Shown here in pieces: positions 1-7,441 of a DNA stretch of 64,000 bases. Positions within the stretch are counted from its first letter, which is position 1; every line of letters starts with the position of its first letter. The stretch spans positions 434,001 to 498,000 of the forward strand of contig NZ_BNEA01000001.1 of NCBI RefSeq assembly GCF_016860525.1, read 5' to 3'. Source of the DNA: Streptomyces rubradiris. GTDB lineage: Bacteria > Actinomycetota > Actinomycetes > Streptomycetales > Streptomycetaceae. A model generated the notes under the pieces. That model was given only the letters and a program-made list of their open reading frames with translations. It was not told the origin of the DNA and searched no databases. The translations under genes and the position numbers were made by a program.

Positions 1-505
1 GGGCCGCGCAGGAGTCGCAGTAGCAGGCCGAGACGGGGACGCCGTACTCGTTGTGGACGTGCCACATCGCGAGCGCGGGATGGTCGCCGTAGCGCTCGGC
101 GAGCCGGGTGGTGATGTTCGCGGCGGCGGCGCGGTAGTCGGCGTTGCTGTGGCAGATCGCGCCGCGGGAGCCGAACTCGTAGCGCACGCCGTCGGCGGTG
201 ACCGGCAGGGCCTCGGGGTGGGCCCGGTAGAACCAGACGGGCGGCACCACCGTGGGTGTGCCCAGGTCGACGCGGATGCCGCCCTCGTGCAGCAGGCCGA
301 GGACCCGGTCGAGCCAGCCGAAGTCGTACTCCCCCGGCGCCGGTTCGAGCAGGGCCCAGGAGAAGATGCCGACGCTCACCATCGTGACGCCGGCCTCCCG
401 CATCAGCCGGACGTCCTCCCGCCAGACGGATTCCGGCCACTGCTCGGGGTTGTAGTCCCCGCCGAAGGCGAGCCGCGTAAGACCCCTGGGGGCGGTGTCC
501 GGCAT
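1..505 (-). CDS. GH42 beta-galactosidase, N-terminal part (cut by window edge)
   Basis: Reading leftward from ATG 505 gives an open frame that runs off the left edge, so only the first 168 residues are present. The protein opens with MPDTAPRGLTRLAFGGDYN and continues NPEQWPE, then MVSVGIFSWALLEP, the start of the GH42 TIM barrel, and reaches the segment MWHVHNEYG, where GH42 enzymes carry the acid/base glutamate after an asparagine. GH42 enzymes hydrolyse beta-galactosides, usually in the cytoplasm on imported oligosaccharides. A GGGAGAG ribosome site lies just upstream of the ATG. The gene is divergent from a sugar ABC importer and shares a control region with LacI-type operator candidates, so it probably cleaves the sugar that importer brings in. 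The C-terminal domains cannot be judged. Confidence 0.9.
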   Translation of the reverse strand, partial: MPDTAPRGLTRLAFGGDYNPEQWPESVWREDVRLMREAGVTMVSVGIFSWALLEPAPGEYDFGWLDRVLGLLHEGGIRVDLGTPTVVPPVWFYRAHPEALPVTADGVRYEFGSRGAICHSNADYRAAAANITTRLAERYGDHPALAMWHVHNEYGVPVSACYCDSCAA

Positions 506-531
506 GGATCTCTCCCGGAAAATCGATCAGA

Positions 532-545
532 TGGGAACGTGCACA
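532..545. promoter_or_regulatory. LacI-type operator candidate 1
   Basis: TGGGAACGTGCACA matches TGTGAACGCTCACA (621-634) at 11 of 14 positions and has the central CG typical of LacI-family operators. It sits 27 bp upstream of the GH42 start codon on the leftward side. The regulator is probably the LacI protein at 3892-4923. Sequence match seen; binding inferred. Confidence 0.45.
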
Positions 546-592
546 CACAGCCGCTGCGGTGCGGGCCCAACATAACCGCACAGCAACAACCA

Positions 593-623
593 TTGACAAG
601 TGTCCGGGATGTTTCTCTACTGT
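593..623 (+). promoter_or_regulatory. Promoter for the sugar ABC operon
   Basis: A perfect TTGACA (593-598) is followed, 17 to 19 bp later, by TCTACT/TACTGT (616-623) as -10 candidates. The -10 overlaps the operator at 621-634, so a bound repressor would block polymerase. The start codon of the binding-protein gene is at 742, leaving a 5' leader of roughly 110 nt. Confidence 0.55.
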
Positions 624-634
624 GAACGCTCACA
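621..634. promoter_or_regulatory. LacI-type operator candidate 2 (best match)
   Basis: TGTGAACGCTCACA is a near-perfect palindrome with arms TGTGA/TCACA around a central CG, the classic form of a LacI/GalR-family site. It overlaps the predicted -10 and transcription start of the ABC operon, which is a repressing position. Confidence 0.6.
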
Positions 635-675
635 GAAGCATGGCAGGGGTTCCCGGCAGGCGGGCGCCCGGGTCA

Positions 676-689
676 TGTGAGCGTGCACA
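676..689. promoter_or_regulatory. LacI-type operator candidate 3
   Basis: TGTGAGCGTGCACA again has the TGTGA...CACA form. Its centre lies 55 bp from the centre of site 2 and 144 bp from site 1. Three similar sites across one divergent control region suggest cooperative or looping repression. Confidence 0.45.
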
Positions 690-741
690 ACCGCACGACA
701 GGTCCCCGCAGCGGGCGGGGGCCCGGGTCAGGGGAGAAACC

Positions 742-2058
742 ATGCCGCACACGAAGCGCCGTCGCCTCGTGACATCCGCCGTCGCCGTGTCGCTCGGCGC
801 CACCGCCCTCGCCGCCTGCGGGTCCGGGGACGACAGCAAGGCCGAGTCGGGTCCCGTGTCGCTGACGTACTGGACCTGGACACCCGGCATGGACAAGGTC
901 GTCGACCTGTGGAACAAGGGGCCGGGGAAGAAGGAGCGGATCACCGTCACGGTGAAGAAGCAGGCGTCCGGCGACACGCTGGTCACCAAGATCCTCACCG
1001 CGCACAAGGCGAAGAAGGCCCCCGACCTGGTGCAGGCCGAGTACCAGGCGCTGCCGACCCTGGTCAGCAACGACGCCCTGGCCGATGTGTCCGAGGAGGT
1101 CGAGGGCGTCAAGGAGAAGTTCGCCGAGGGCGTCTGGCAGCAGACCACGCTCGGCACGGACGCCGTCTACGCGGTGCCGCAGGACATCGGCCCGATGATG
1201 TTCTACTACCGCGAGGACCTGTTCAAGGAGTACGGCCTCAAGGTCCCCACCACCTGGGAGCAGTTCGCCGAGACCGCCCGCGAACTGAAGAAGAAGGCTC
1301 CCGGCAAGGACCTGACCACCTTCTCCGCCAACGACTCCGGTCTCTTCGCGGGCCTCGCCCAGCAGGCCGGCGCCAAGTGGTGGAGCGCCTCCGGCGACAA
1401 GTGGAAGGTCGGCATCGACGACGCGGCCACCCGGAAGGTCGCCGAGTTCTGGGGCGGTCTGGTCAAGGAGGGCGTCATCGACAACCAGCCGATGTACACC
1501 CCGTCCTGGAACAAGGCGTTGAACACGGGCAAGCAGATCGCCTGGATCAGCGCCGTGTGGGCGCCCGGCACGCTGAACACGGCGGCGCCGGACACCAAGG
1601 GCAAGTGGGCCATGGCCCCGCTCCCCCAGTGGTCGGCGGATCAGGACGTCACCGGCAGCTGGGGCGGCTCCTCCACGGCCGTCACCACCGACTCGGCGCA
1701 CCAGGAGGCCGCCGCCAAGTTCGCGGTCTGGCTGAACACCGACCACGACGCCCTGAACGCGCTGGCGAAGGAGGGCGGCATCTACCCGGCGTCCACCTCC
1801 GCCCAGCTCAGCGGCGCCTTCTCCAACCCGCCGGCGTACTTCTCCAACCAGCCGGACTTCTACACCAAGGCCGCCGGCATAGCGAAGACCACCGCGCCCG
1901 CCTCCTGGGGCCCGAACGTGAACGTCGCCTACACGTCCTTCAAGGACGCGTTCGGCGCCGCCGCCAAGAACAAGTCGGACTTCGCCGCCGCCCTGAAGAA
2001 GATGCAGGACGACACGGTCGCCGACATGGAGAAGCAGGGCTTCGGGGTTTCCCGGTGA
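742..2058 (+). CDS. Sugar ABC transporter substrate-binding lipoprotein
   Basis: The 438-residue protein begins with a basic n-region, a hydrophobic stretch and the lipobox LAAC with Cys26, so it is a lipid-anchored extracytoplasmic protein. The rest has the family-1 sugar-binding pattern: SLTYWTWTPGMDKVVDLWN at the mature N-terminus, the central YAVPQDIGPMMFYYREDLF segment, and TWEQFAETARELKK. ATG 742 was chosen over an upstream in-frame extension to 559 because it gives a proper signal peptide and has GGGGAGA 5 bp upstream. The stop overlaps the GTG of the first permease (GTGA), so the genes are translationally coupled. The sugar is not readable; the GH42 neighbour argues for a beta-galactoside or galacto-oligosaccharide. 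Confidence 0.93.
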   Translation: MPHTKRRRLVTSAVAVSLGATALAACGSGDDSKAESGPVSLTYWTWTPGMDKVVDLWNKGPGKKERITVTVKKQASGDTLVTKILTAHKAKKAPDLVQAEYQALPTLVSNDALADVSEEVEGVKEKFAEGVWQQTTLGTDAVYAVPQDIGPMMFYYREDLFKEYGLKVPTTWEQFAETARELKKKAPGKDLTTFSANDSGLFAGLAQQAGAKWWSASGDKWKVGIDDAATRKVAEFWGGLVKEGVIDNQPMYTPSWNKALNTGKQIAWISAVWAPGTLNTAAPDTKGKWAMAPLPQWSADQDVTGSWGGSSTAVTTDSAHQEAAAKFAVWLNTDHDALNALAKEGGIYPASTSAQLSGAFSNPPAYFSNQPDFYTKAAGIAKTTAPASWGPNVNVAYTSFKDAFGAAAKNKSDFAAALKKMQDDTVADMEKQGFGVSR

Positions 2059-2993
2059 GCAGCCCGACCAGCCGGAGGGGGTACGGGGTCAAGGCGGCCC
2101 CCTACACCTTCCTCCTCCCCGCCACGATCCTGTTCGCCCTCTTCTTCGCGCTGCCCATCGGCTACGCGGTGTGGCTCAGCTTCCGCAAGGTGCGCGTCTT
2201 GGGGCTCGGCCTGGGCTCGGGCGCCCGGCTGGAGGTCTGGGCCGGCTTCGAGAACTACCGCGCGGCCTTCCAGGACAGCGAGCTGCTGCACGGCGCGCTG
2301 CGCGTGCTCGGCTACGGCTGCCTCGTCGTCCCGGTGATGCTCGGCCTCGCCCTGCTGTTCGCGCTGATGCTGGACTCCGAGAAGGTGCGGCTCGCCCCGT
2401 TCACCCGGCTCGCCATCTTCCTGCCGTACGCCATCCCCGGCGTGGTGGCCGCGCTGCTGTGGGGCTTTCTGTACCTGCCGGACGTCAGCCCGTTCTACTT
2501 CGTGCTCGACAAGCTGGGCCTGCCGCAGCCGGACCTGCTGGACGGCGGTCCGCTCTACCTCGCCCTGTCGAACATCGCGGTCTGGGGCGGCACCGGCTTC
2601 AACATGATCGTCATCTACACCTCGCTCAGGTCGATCCCGGCCGAGGTGTACGAGGCGGCACGGCTGGACGGCGCCACCCCGCTGCAGATCGCGCTGCGGA
2701 TCAAGATCCCGATGGTGGCGCCCTCGCTGGTGCTGACCTTCTTCTTCTCGATCATCGCGACGCTCCAGGTGTTCAGCGAGCCGATGACCCTGAAGCCGCT
2801 CACCAACTCGGTCGACACGACCTGGAGTCCGCTGATGAAGGTGTACCAGGACGCCTTCGGCCGCAACGACATGTACTCGGCGGCGGCCGAGGCGACGCTG
2901 ATCGCCGTGGTCACGCTGCTGCTGTCGTTCGGGTTCCTGCGGGCCTCCAACCGCCGTGACAAGCAGGACGTGAGTCAAGGAGGGGCGCGATGA
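2055..2993 (+). CDS. Sugar ABC transporter permease 1 (MalF type)
   Basis: This 312-residue inner-membrane protein starts at GTG 2055, overlapping the preceding stop. It has about six membrane spans; the first is FLLPATILFALFFALPIGY. The cytoplasmic EAA loop that docks onto the ATPase is at about residues 200-219 (EAARLDGATPLQIALRIKIP). No ATPase gene lies in this operon, as is common in Streptomyces, where a shared ATPase such as MsiK serves several sugar importers (family knowledge; no msiK is in this window). The stop overlaps the ATG of permease 2 at 2990. Confidence 0.93.
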   Translation: MSSPTSRRGYGVKAAPYTFLLPATILFALFFALPIGYAVWLSFRKVRVLGLGLGSGARLEVWAGFENYRAAFQDSELLHGALRVLGYGCLVVPVMLGLALLFALMLDSEKVRLAPFTRLAIFLPYAIPGVVAALLWGFLYLPDVSPFYFVLDKLGLPQPDLLDGGPLYLALSNIAVWGGTGFNMIVIYTSLRSIPAEVYEAARLDGATPLQIALRIKIPMVAPSLVLTFFFSIIATLQVFSEPMTLKPLTNSVDTTWSPLMKVYQDAFGRNDMYSAAAEATLIAVVTLLLSFGFLRASNRRDKQDVSQGGAR

Positions 2994-3895
2994 GTGCTCT
3001 CGCCGTCCAGAAGGCGGCCCCGGCCGCCGGCACCACTCCGGGTACGGCGCGGCGCCCTCCGCTGCGGCGCCGGATCGCGCTGGTGCCGACGGTCACTCTG
3101 CTGCTCGGCGCGGTCTACACCCTGCTGCCGGTCGCCTGGGTGGTGATCGCGTCCACCAAGTCCGGGTCCGAGCTGTTCTCCACGTTCACCTTCCTTCCCG
3201 GCACCGGCTTCGCCGACAACATCAGGGATCTCGACGCCTACCGGGGCGGGGTGTACTGGACGTGGATGGGCAACTCCGCGCTGTACGCCGGTCTGGGCGC
3301 CCTGCTGTCCACCGCCGTGTCGGCGTTCAGCGGCTACGCGCTCGCCACGTACCGCTTCCGGGGCCGCGAGACGATGTTCAACGTGCTGCTCGCGGGCGTG
3401 CTGATGCCGCCGGTGATCCTCGCGATCCCGCAGTACCTGCTGCTGGCGAAGGCCGACCTCACGGACTCCTACCTGTCCGTGCTGCTGCCGCAGATCCTCT
3501 CCCCGTACGGGGTCTACCTGGCCCGGATCTACGCGGCCGCCGCCGTGCCGGCCGACGTGGTGGAGGCCGGGCGGATGGACGGGGCGAGCGAGTGGCGGAT
3601 CTTCACCCGGATCGCGCTGCCGATGATGATCCCCGGCATGGTGACGGTGTTCCTGTTCCAGTTCGTCGCGGTCTGGAACAACTTCCTGCTGCCGTACATC
3701 ATGCTCAGCGACGACGAGAAGTTCCCGCTGACGCTGGGCCTGCACACGCTGCTGGAGCAGGGGGCGAACACGCCCGCGCTGTACACGCTGGTGATCACCG
3801 GCGCGTTCCTCGCGGTGCTTCCGCTGGTCGCGCTGTTCCTGGTCATCCAGCGGTTCTGGAGCCTGGATCTGCTGTCCGGGGCCGTAAAGTCATGA
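2990..3895 (+). CDS. Sugar ABC transporter permease 2 (MalG type)
   Basis: The 301-residue protein has an N-terminal cytoplasmic tail, about six membrane spans and the EAA loop at about residues 192-211 (EAGRMDGASEWRIFTRIALP), as in MalG-type permeases. It pairs with the permease upstream to form the channel for the imported sugar. ATG 2990 overlaps the previous stop by 4 bp and its own TGA overlaps the ATG of the LacI regulator, so binding protein, both permeases and regulator form one operon. Confidence 0.93.
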   Translation: MSALAVQKAAPAAGTTPGTARRPPLRRRIALVPTVTLLLGAVYTLLPVAWVVIASTKSGSELFSTFTFLPGTGFADNIRDLDAYRGGVYWTWMGNSALYAGLGALLSTAVSAFSGYALATYRFRGRETMFNVLLAGVLMPPVILAIPQYLLLAKADLTDSYLSVLLPQILSPYGVYLARIYAAAAVPADVVEAGRMDGASEWRIFTRIALPMMIPGMVTVFLFQFVAVWNNFLLPYIMLSDDEKFPLTLGLHTLLEQGANTPALYTLVITGAFLAVLPLVALFLVIQRFWSLDLLSGAVKS

Positions 3896-4923
3896 CCATG
3901 AGCAACACGGGGGGCCGGCGCAGGGCACCGACGATCCACGATGTGGCGCGCGAGGCGGGGGTCTCGCGCGGCACGGTCTCGCGGGTGCTCAACGGCGGGC
4001 ACTATGTGAGCCCCGCCGCCCAGGAGGCGGTCAACGCCGCCATCCGCAAGACCGGGTACGTCGTGAACCGGCACGCCCGTTCGCTGATAACGGGGCGTTC
4101 GGACTCGGTCGGCTTCCTGCTGACCGAGCCGCAGGAGCGGTTCTTCGAGGACCCGAACTTCAACGTCCTGCTGCGCGGCTGCACCCAGGCGCTGGCCGCG
4201 CACGACATCCCGCTGCTGCTGATGCTGGCGGGCACGCGGGACGAACGGCGCCGGATCACGCGGTACATCACCGCCGGGCACGTCGACGGGGTGCTGCTGG
4301 TCTCCAGCCACTCCGGCGACCCGGTCGCCGAGGAGCTGCGCGCGGCGGGGGTACCGCTGGTCGCCTGCGGGAAGCCGATCGGCCTCGGTTCGAAGGTGAG
4401 TTACGTCGCCGCCGACGACCGGGACGGCGCCCGGGACATGGTGCGGCACCTGCTGTCACTGGGGCGGCGCCGGATCGGCGTGGTCACCGGACCGCCGGAC
4501 ACGCCGGGCGGTGTGGAGCGGCTCGCCGGGTACCGGGAGGTGCTCGCCGAGGCGGGCCTTCCGGCCGACGAGCGGCTCGTCGTCTCCGGCGACTACAGCC
4601 GGGCGAGCGGTGAGGCGGGCGCGGAACGACTGCTGGAGCGGGCGCCGGACATGGACGCCGTGTTCGTCGCCTCCGACCTGATGGCGCAGGGCGTGCTGAC
4701 GGCCCTGCACCGGGCCGGGAAGCGGGTGCCGGAGGACATCGCCGTGGGCGGTTTCGACGACTCCCCGGCGGCGACCGCCGCCACTCCGGCGCTCACCACC
4801 ATCCGGCAGCCGTGGGACCGGATCAGCAGCGAGATGGTGCGGGTGCTGCTCGCCCAGCTGGGCGGTGAGGAGCCGGCGGCGGTGATCCTGCCCACGGAGC
4901 TGGTGCGGCGCGAGTCCGCGTGA
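3892..4923 (+). CDS. LacI-family transcriptional regulator of the sugar operon
   Basis: The protein (343 residues from ATG 3892, or 341 from ATG 3898) opens with a LacI helix-turn-helix at residues 14-35: TIHDVAREAGVSRGTVSRVL, then the hinge ARSLITGRSDSVGFLL. The rest is the periplasmic-binding-protein-like effector domain, ending with the usual TTIRQPWDRI segment. I chose 3892 because its ATGA overlaps the permease stop. It probably represses its own operon and the divergent GH42 gene through the TGTGA...TCACA sites at 532-689, released by a galactoside. Confidence 0.92.
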   Translation: MTMSNTGGRRRAPTIHDVAREAGVSRGTVSRVLNGGHYVSPAAQEAVNAAIRKTGYVVNRHARSLITGRSDSVGFLLTEPQERFFEDPNFNVLLRGCTQALAAHDIPLLLMLAGTRDERRRITRYITAGHVDGVLLVSSHSGDPVAEELRAAGVPLVACGKPIGLGSKVSYVAADDRDGARDMVRHLLSLGRRRIGVVTGPPDTPGGVERLAGYREVLAEAGLPADERLVVSGDYSRASGEAGAERLLERAPDMDAVFVASDLMAQGVLTALHRAGKRVPEDIAVGGFDDSPAATAATPALTTIRQPWDRISSEMVRVLLAQLGGEEPAAVILPTELVRRESA

Positions 4924-5007
4924 GCGGTGGGCCGAGGCGCCCGGGGAAGTGCCGGGTTCCGTCGTCGGGCGGCTGCTGCTCCGTCGTGGCCGGCCGCGCG
5001 GTTCCCC

Positions 5008-5024
5008 GCGCCCCTTCGGGGCGC
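5008..5024. terminator. Hairpin between convergent genes
   Basis: GCGCCCCTTCGGGGCGC forms a perfect 7-bp stem with a TTC loop. It lies between the ends of the convergent lacI-type gene (4923) and response regulator (5041), so it can terminate both. There is a short TTTT at 5038-5041 on the rightward side. Confidence 0.65.
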
Positions 5025-5040
5025 CTGTCCGGGGGCGTTT

Positions 5041-5724
5041 TCACCTTGTCCCCGGTCTCACCAGGCCCGTCTCGTACGCGATGACCACCGCCTGGGCGCG
5101 GTCGCGCAGGCCGAGTTTGGCGAAGATGCGGGCCACGTGGGACTTGACCGTGGCCTCGCTGAGGGTCAGTTCGGCGGCCAGTTCCGTGTTGGACAGGCCC
5201 CGGCCCATCAGGGTGAGCACTTCCCGCTCGCGCGGGGTGAGCGCTGCCAGATCGGTGGGGACGTCCGTGGCCGTCCGGCCGGCCTCGGCCGCGTACCGCT
5301 CCACCAGGCGCCGGGTGATCTGCGGGGCCAGCAGGGCGTCGCCGGTGCCGACGAGCCGTACGGCCGCCGCCAGGTGCTCCGGGGTGACGTCCTTGAGCAG
5401 GAAGCCGCTGGCCCCGAGGGACAGTGCCGCGTACACGTACCGGTCCAGGTCGAAGGTGGTCAGCATGAGCACCCGGCAGCCGGGTGTCTCGGCCAGGATG
5501 CGCCGGGTGGCCTCCAGTCCGTCCATGACCGGCATGCGGATGTCCATCAGGACGACGTCGGGCCTGAGTTCGCGGACCGCGGCGACCGCCTCGGCCCCGT
5601 CGGCGGCCTCGCCCGCCACCTCGATGCCCCGGGCGGTGAGGATCAGCCGGAAGCCGGTCCGGATCAGCGTCTGGTCGTCGGCGATCAGGACGCGGGGCGC
5701 CCGCTCGGGCGCGTCCGGGGTCAC
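5041..5724 (-). CDS. NarL/LuxR-type response regulator
   Basis: 227 residues. The receiver domain has the acidic pair in VLIADDQTL and the phospho-acceptor Asp61 in VVLMDIRMP. The C-terminal LuxR helix-turn-helix is LTPREREVLTLMGRGLSNTE followed by LSEATVKSHVARI. The GTG start at 5724 overlaps the stop of the sensor kinase (5721), so kinase and regulator are coupled. The pair is divergent from an ABC exporter, and two CATCC...GGATG inverted repeats lie in the shared control region, suggesting it controls that exporter. Confidence 0.95.
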   Translation of the reverse strand: MTPDAPERAPRVLIADDQTLIRTGFRLILTARGIEVAGEAADGAEAVAAVRELRPDVVLMDIRMPVMDGLEATRRILAETPGCRVLMLTTFDLDRYVYAALSLGASGFLLKDVTPEHLAAAVRLVGTGDALLAPQITRRLVERYAAEAGRTATDVPTDLAALTPREREVLTLMGRGLSNTELAAELTLSEATVKSHVARIFAKLGLRDRAQAVVIAYETGLVRPGTR

Positions 5725-6593
5725 GGCCGGTCCAGGGGTATGCGGGCGCGCACCCGGAAGCCGCCGCCGAGTCTGCGCCGGGCGTCCAGCTCACCGCCGT
5801 AGACGGCGACCCGTTCCCGCAGGCCGAGCAGACCGCGTCCGGTGCCCTCGCCGTGCGGTCGCGCGGCGGGAGGCGGGCTGCCGCCGCCCGTGGCGGACGG
5901 CGCGGTGCCGGTGAGCACGCTGGGGCCGGTGCTGAGGATTTCGACGCGCAGAGCGTGGCCGGCGTAGCGCACGGTCACCCGGGCCGTGCCGCCGTCGCCG
6001 TGCCGGAGCGCGTTGGTCAGGGCCTCCTGGATGATGCGGTAGGCGGTCACGTCGACGCCCTGCGGCAGCGGGCAGGGCTCGCCCGAGACGTGGACCTCCA
6101 CGGGCAGCCCGGCGAACGATATCCGGTCCACCAGCGGGCCGAGCCGGTCCAGGCCCGGCTGCGGGGCGAGCGGCGCGTCCACCGCCTGGGCGCCCGGTCC
6201 CGGGTCGCCGTCCGTGCCGTCCGGTGCGGGCGCCAGCAGGCCCAGCAGGTGTCTCAGTTCGGTCATGGCGCCCCGGCCCGCGTCCTCCACGGCGCGCAGC
6301 GCGGTCGCCGCCTCGTCCGGCATGGTGCCGAGTACCTCGCGGGCGGCGCTCGCCTGGACGACCATCAGGCTGACGTTGTGGCTGACGATGTCGTGCAACT
6401 CCCTGGCGATCCGGTCCCGTTCGGCCGCGATGGCGGCCTCGGCGGCGCTCTCCCGCTCCCGCTCCAGCAGCCAGCCCCGCTCGCCGACCGCCGCCCGCCA
6501 GCGGCGCCGGGTGCGCGCCAGCGCCACGGCCAGCCCCAGGACGGCCGCGCACGCCACCGCGAGCGCCGCCGTCAGCACCTCGTACTCCCCCAT
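5721..6593 (-). CDS. Two-component sensor histidine kinase (HisKA_3)
   Basis: The 290-residue kinase starts at ATG 6593 (MGEYEVLTAA) and has one N-terminal membrane anchor (about residues 6-26), with no large sensor domain. Dimerisation and phospho-acceptor motif: ERDRIARELHDIVSHNVS with His67. The ATPase part carries YRIIQEALTNALRHG (N box) and GRGLLGLRERV (G box). This small-sensor type is often found beside ABC exporters that it regulates, acting as an intramembrane sensor. A longer upstream extension is possible but would add no domain. Confidence 0.93.
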   Translation of the reverse strand: MGEYEVLTAALAVACAAVLGLAVALARTRRRWRAAVGERGWLLERERESAAEAAIAAERDRIARELHDIVSHNVSLMVVQASAAREVLGTMPDEAATALRAVEDAGRGAMTELRHLLGLLAPAPDGTDGDPGPGAQAVDAPLAPQPGLDRLGPLVDRISFAGLPVEVHVSGEPCPLPQGVDVTAYRIIQEALTNALRHGDGGTARVTVRYAGHALRVEILSTGPSVLTGTAPSATGGGSPPPAARPHGEGTGRGLLGLRERVAVYGGELDARRRLGGGFRVRARIPLDRP

Positions 6594-6651
6594 GGCCACC
6601 ACTGTCGCAGACACCACTGACATCCGCATCGGCCTGGGGATACAGCGCACT

Positions 6652-6700
6652 GCATCCCCGGGATGAGTCCCGCGGCCGAGTGCCATCCGGGGAGGGATGC
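6652..6700. promoter_or_regulatory. Paired inverted repeats in the TCS/ABC divergent control region
   Basis: CATCCCCGGGATG (6653-6665) is a 13-bp palindrome; CATCCGGGGAGGGATG (6684-6699) is a second, looser one. Both lie between the kinase start (6593) and the ABC gene start (6734), the natural place for response-regulator binding. Confidence 0.5.
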
Positions 6701-6720
6701 CCGCGGTGCGGGCCCGCGTC

Positions 6721-6726
6721 TAGCGT
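6721..6726 (+). promoter_or_regulatory. -10 element TAGCGT of the ABC exporter operon
   Basis: TAGCGT lies 7 bp before ATG 6734, so transcription would begin at or very near the start codon and the mRNA would be leaderless; no ribosome site is visible. The same hexamer recurs at 9850 and 23880 at gene starts in this window. Confidence 0.45.
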
Positions 6727-6733
6727 CCTGACC

Positions 6734-7441
6734 ATGGTCACCGAGGAGAGAACGGAAGACGCCGTCGTACAGCTCGACGGGGTGCGCAAGGAGTACGGCG
6801 AGACGGTCGCGCTCGACGGGGTGTCGCTGGAGATCCGGGCCGGGGAGGCGGTCGCGGTGATGGGACCGTCGGGGTGCGGCAAGTCCACGCTGCTCAACAT
6901 GATCGCCGGACTGGACCGGCCGTCGGCCGGGCGGATCGTCGTGCACGGCGAGAACGTAGGGGAGCTGAGCGAGAAGGGGCTGGCACTGTACCGGCGGCAC
7001 CGGATCGGGATGATCTTCCAGTTCTTCAACCTCGTCGACGACCTGTCGGCGCTGGACAACGTGGCGCTGGCGGCCCAGTTGACGGGCACACCGGCCCGGC
7101 AGGCCCGGCGGCGGGCGCTGGAGCTGTTCGAGGAGCTGGGGATCGCGGACCGGCGCAACGCCTATCCGGCGGTGCTCAGCGGCGGTGAGCGGCAACGGGT
7201 GGCGGTGGCGCGGGCGTTGATGAACCGGCCCGCGCTGCTGCTGGCCGACGAGCCGACCGGCGCGCTGGACAGCCGGGCCGGGGAGCAGGTGATGGACCTG
7301 CTGATCGACCTGAACCAGATCGGCCAGACCCTGGTCATCGTCACCCACGACGAGCGGCTCGCGCAGCGTTGCGCGAGCCGTCTGGTGCTGCTGGCCGACG
7401 GCCGGGTGGCCGGCGGGCACACCCTGGAGCGGTCCGCGTGA
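6734..7441 (+). CDS. ABC exporter ATP-binding protein (MacB/LolD type)
   Basis: The 235-residue ATPase has Walker A GPSGCGKST (residues 44-52), Q-loop FQFFNLVDDL, signature LSGGERQRVAVARAL and Walker B LLLADEPTGALD. This is the LolD/MacB-type subfamily, which powers FtsX-like permeases. The stop overlaps the GTG of the permease gene at 7438. Its role is probably export of, or resistance to, an antimicrobial or lipid signal sensed by the divergent two-component system. The substrate is unknown. Confidence 0.95.
   Translation: MVTEERTEDAVVQLDGVRKEYGETVALDGVSLEIRAGEAVAVMGPSGCGKSTLLNMIAGLDRPSAGRIVVHGENVGELSEKGLALYRRHRIGMIFQFFNLVDDLSALDNVALAAQLTGTPARQARRRALELFEELGIADRRNAYPAVLSGGERQRVAVARALMNRPALLLADEPTGALDSRAGEQVMDLLIDLNQIGQTLVIVTHDERLAQRCASRLVLLADGRVAGGHTLERSA

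Noticed and set aside
559..741. N-terminal extension of the sugar-binding protein to 559
   Set aside because: It would bury the signal peptide and cover the promoter and operators.
5853..6620. Long rightward frame opposite the sensor kinase
   Set aside because: Composition shadow typical of GC-rich coding DNA; no domain and no ribosome site. The same holds for the other long antisense frames across the window, for example 7162-9630 and 37598-40387.
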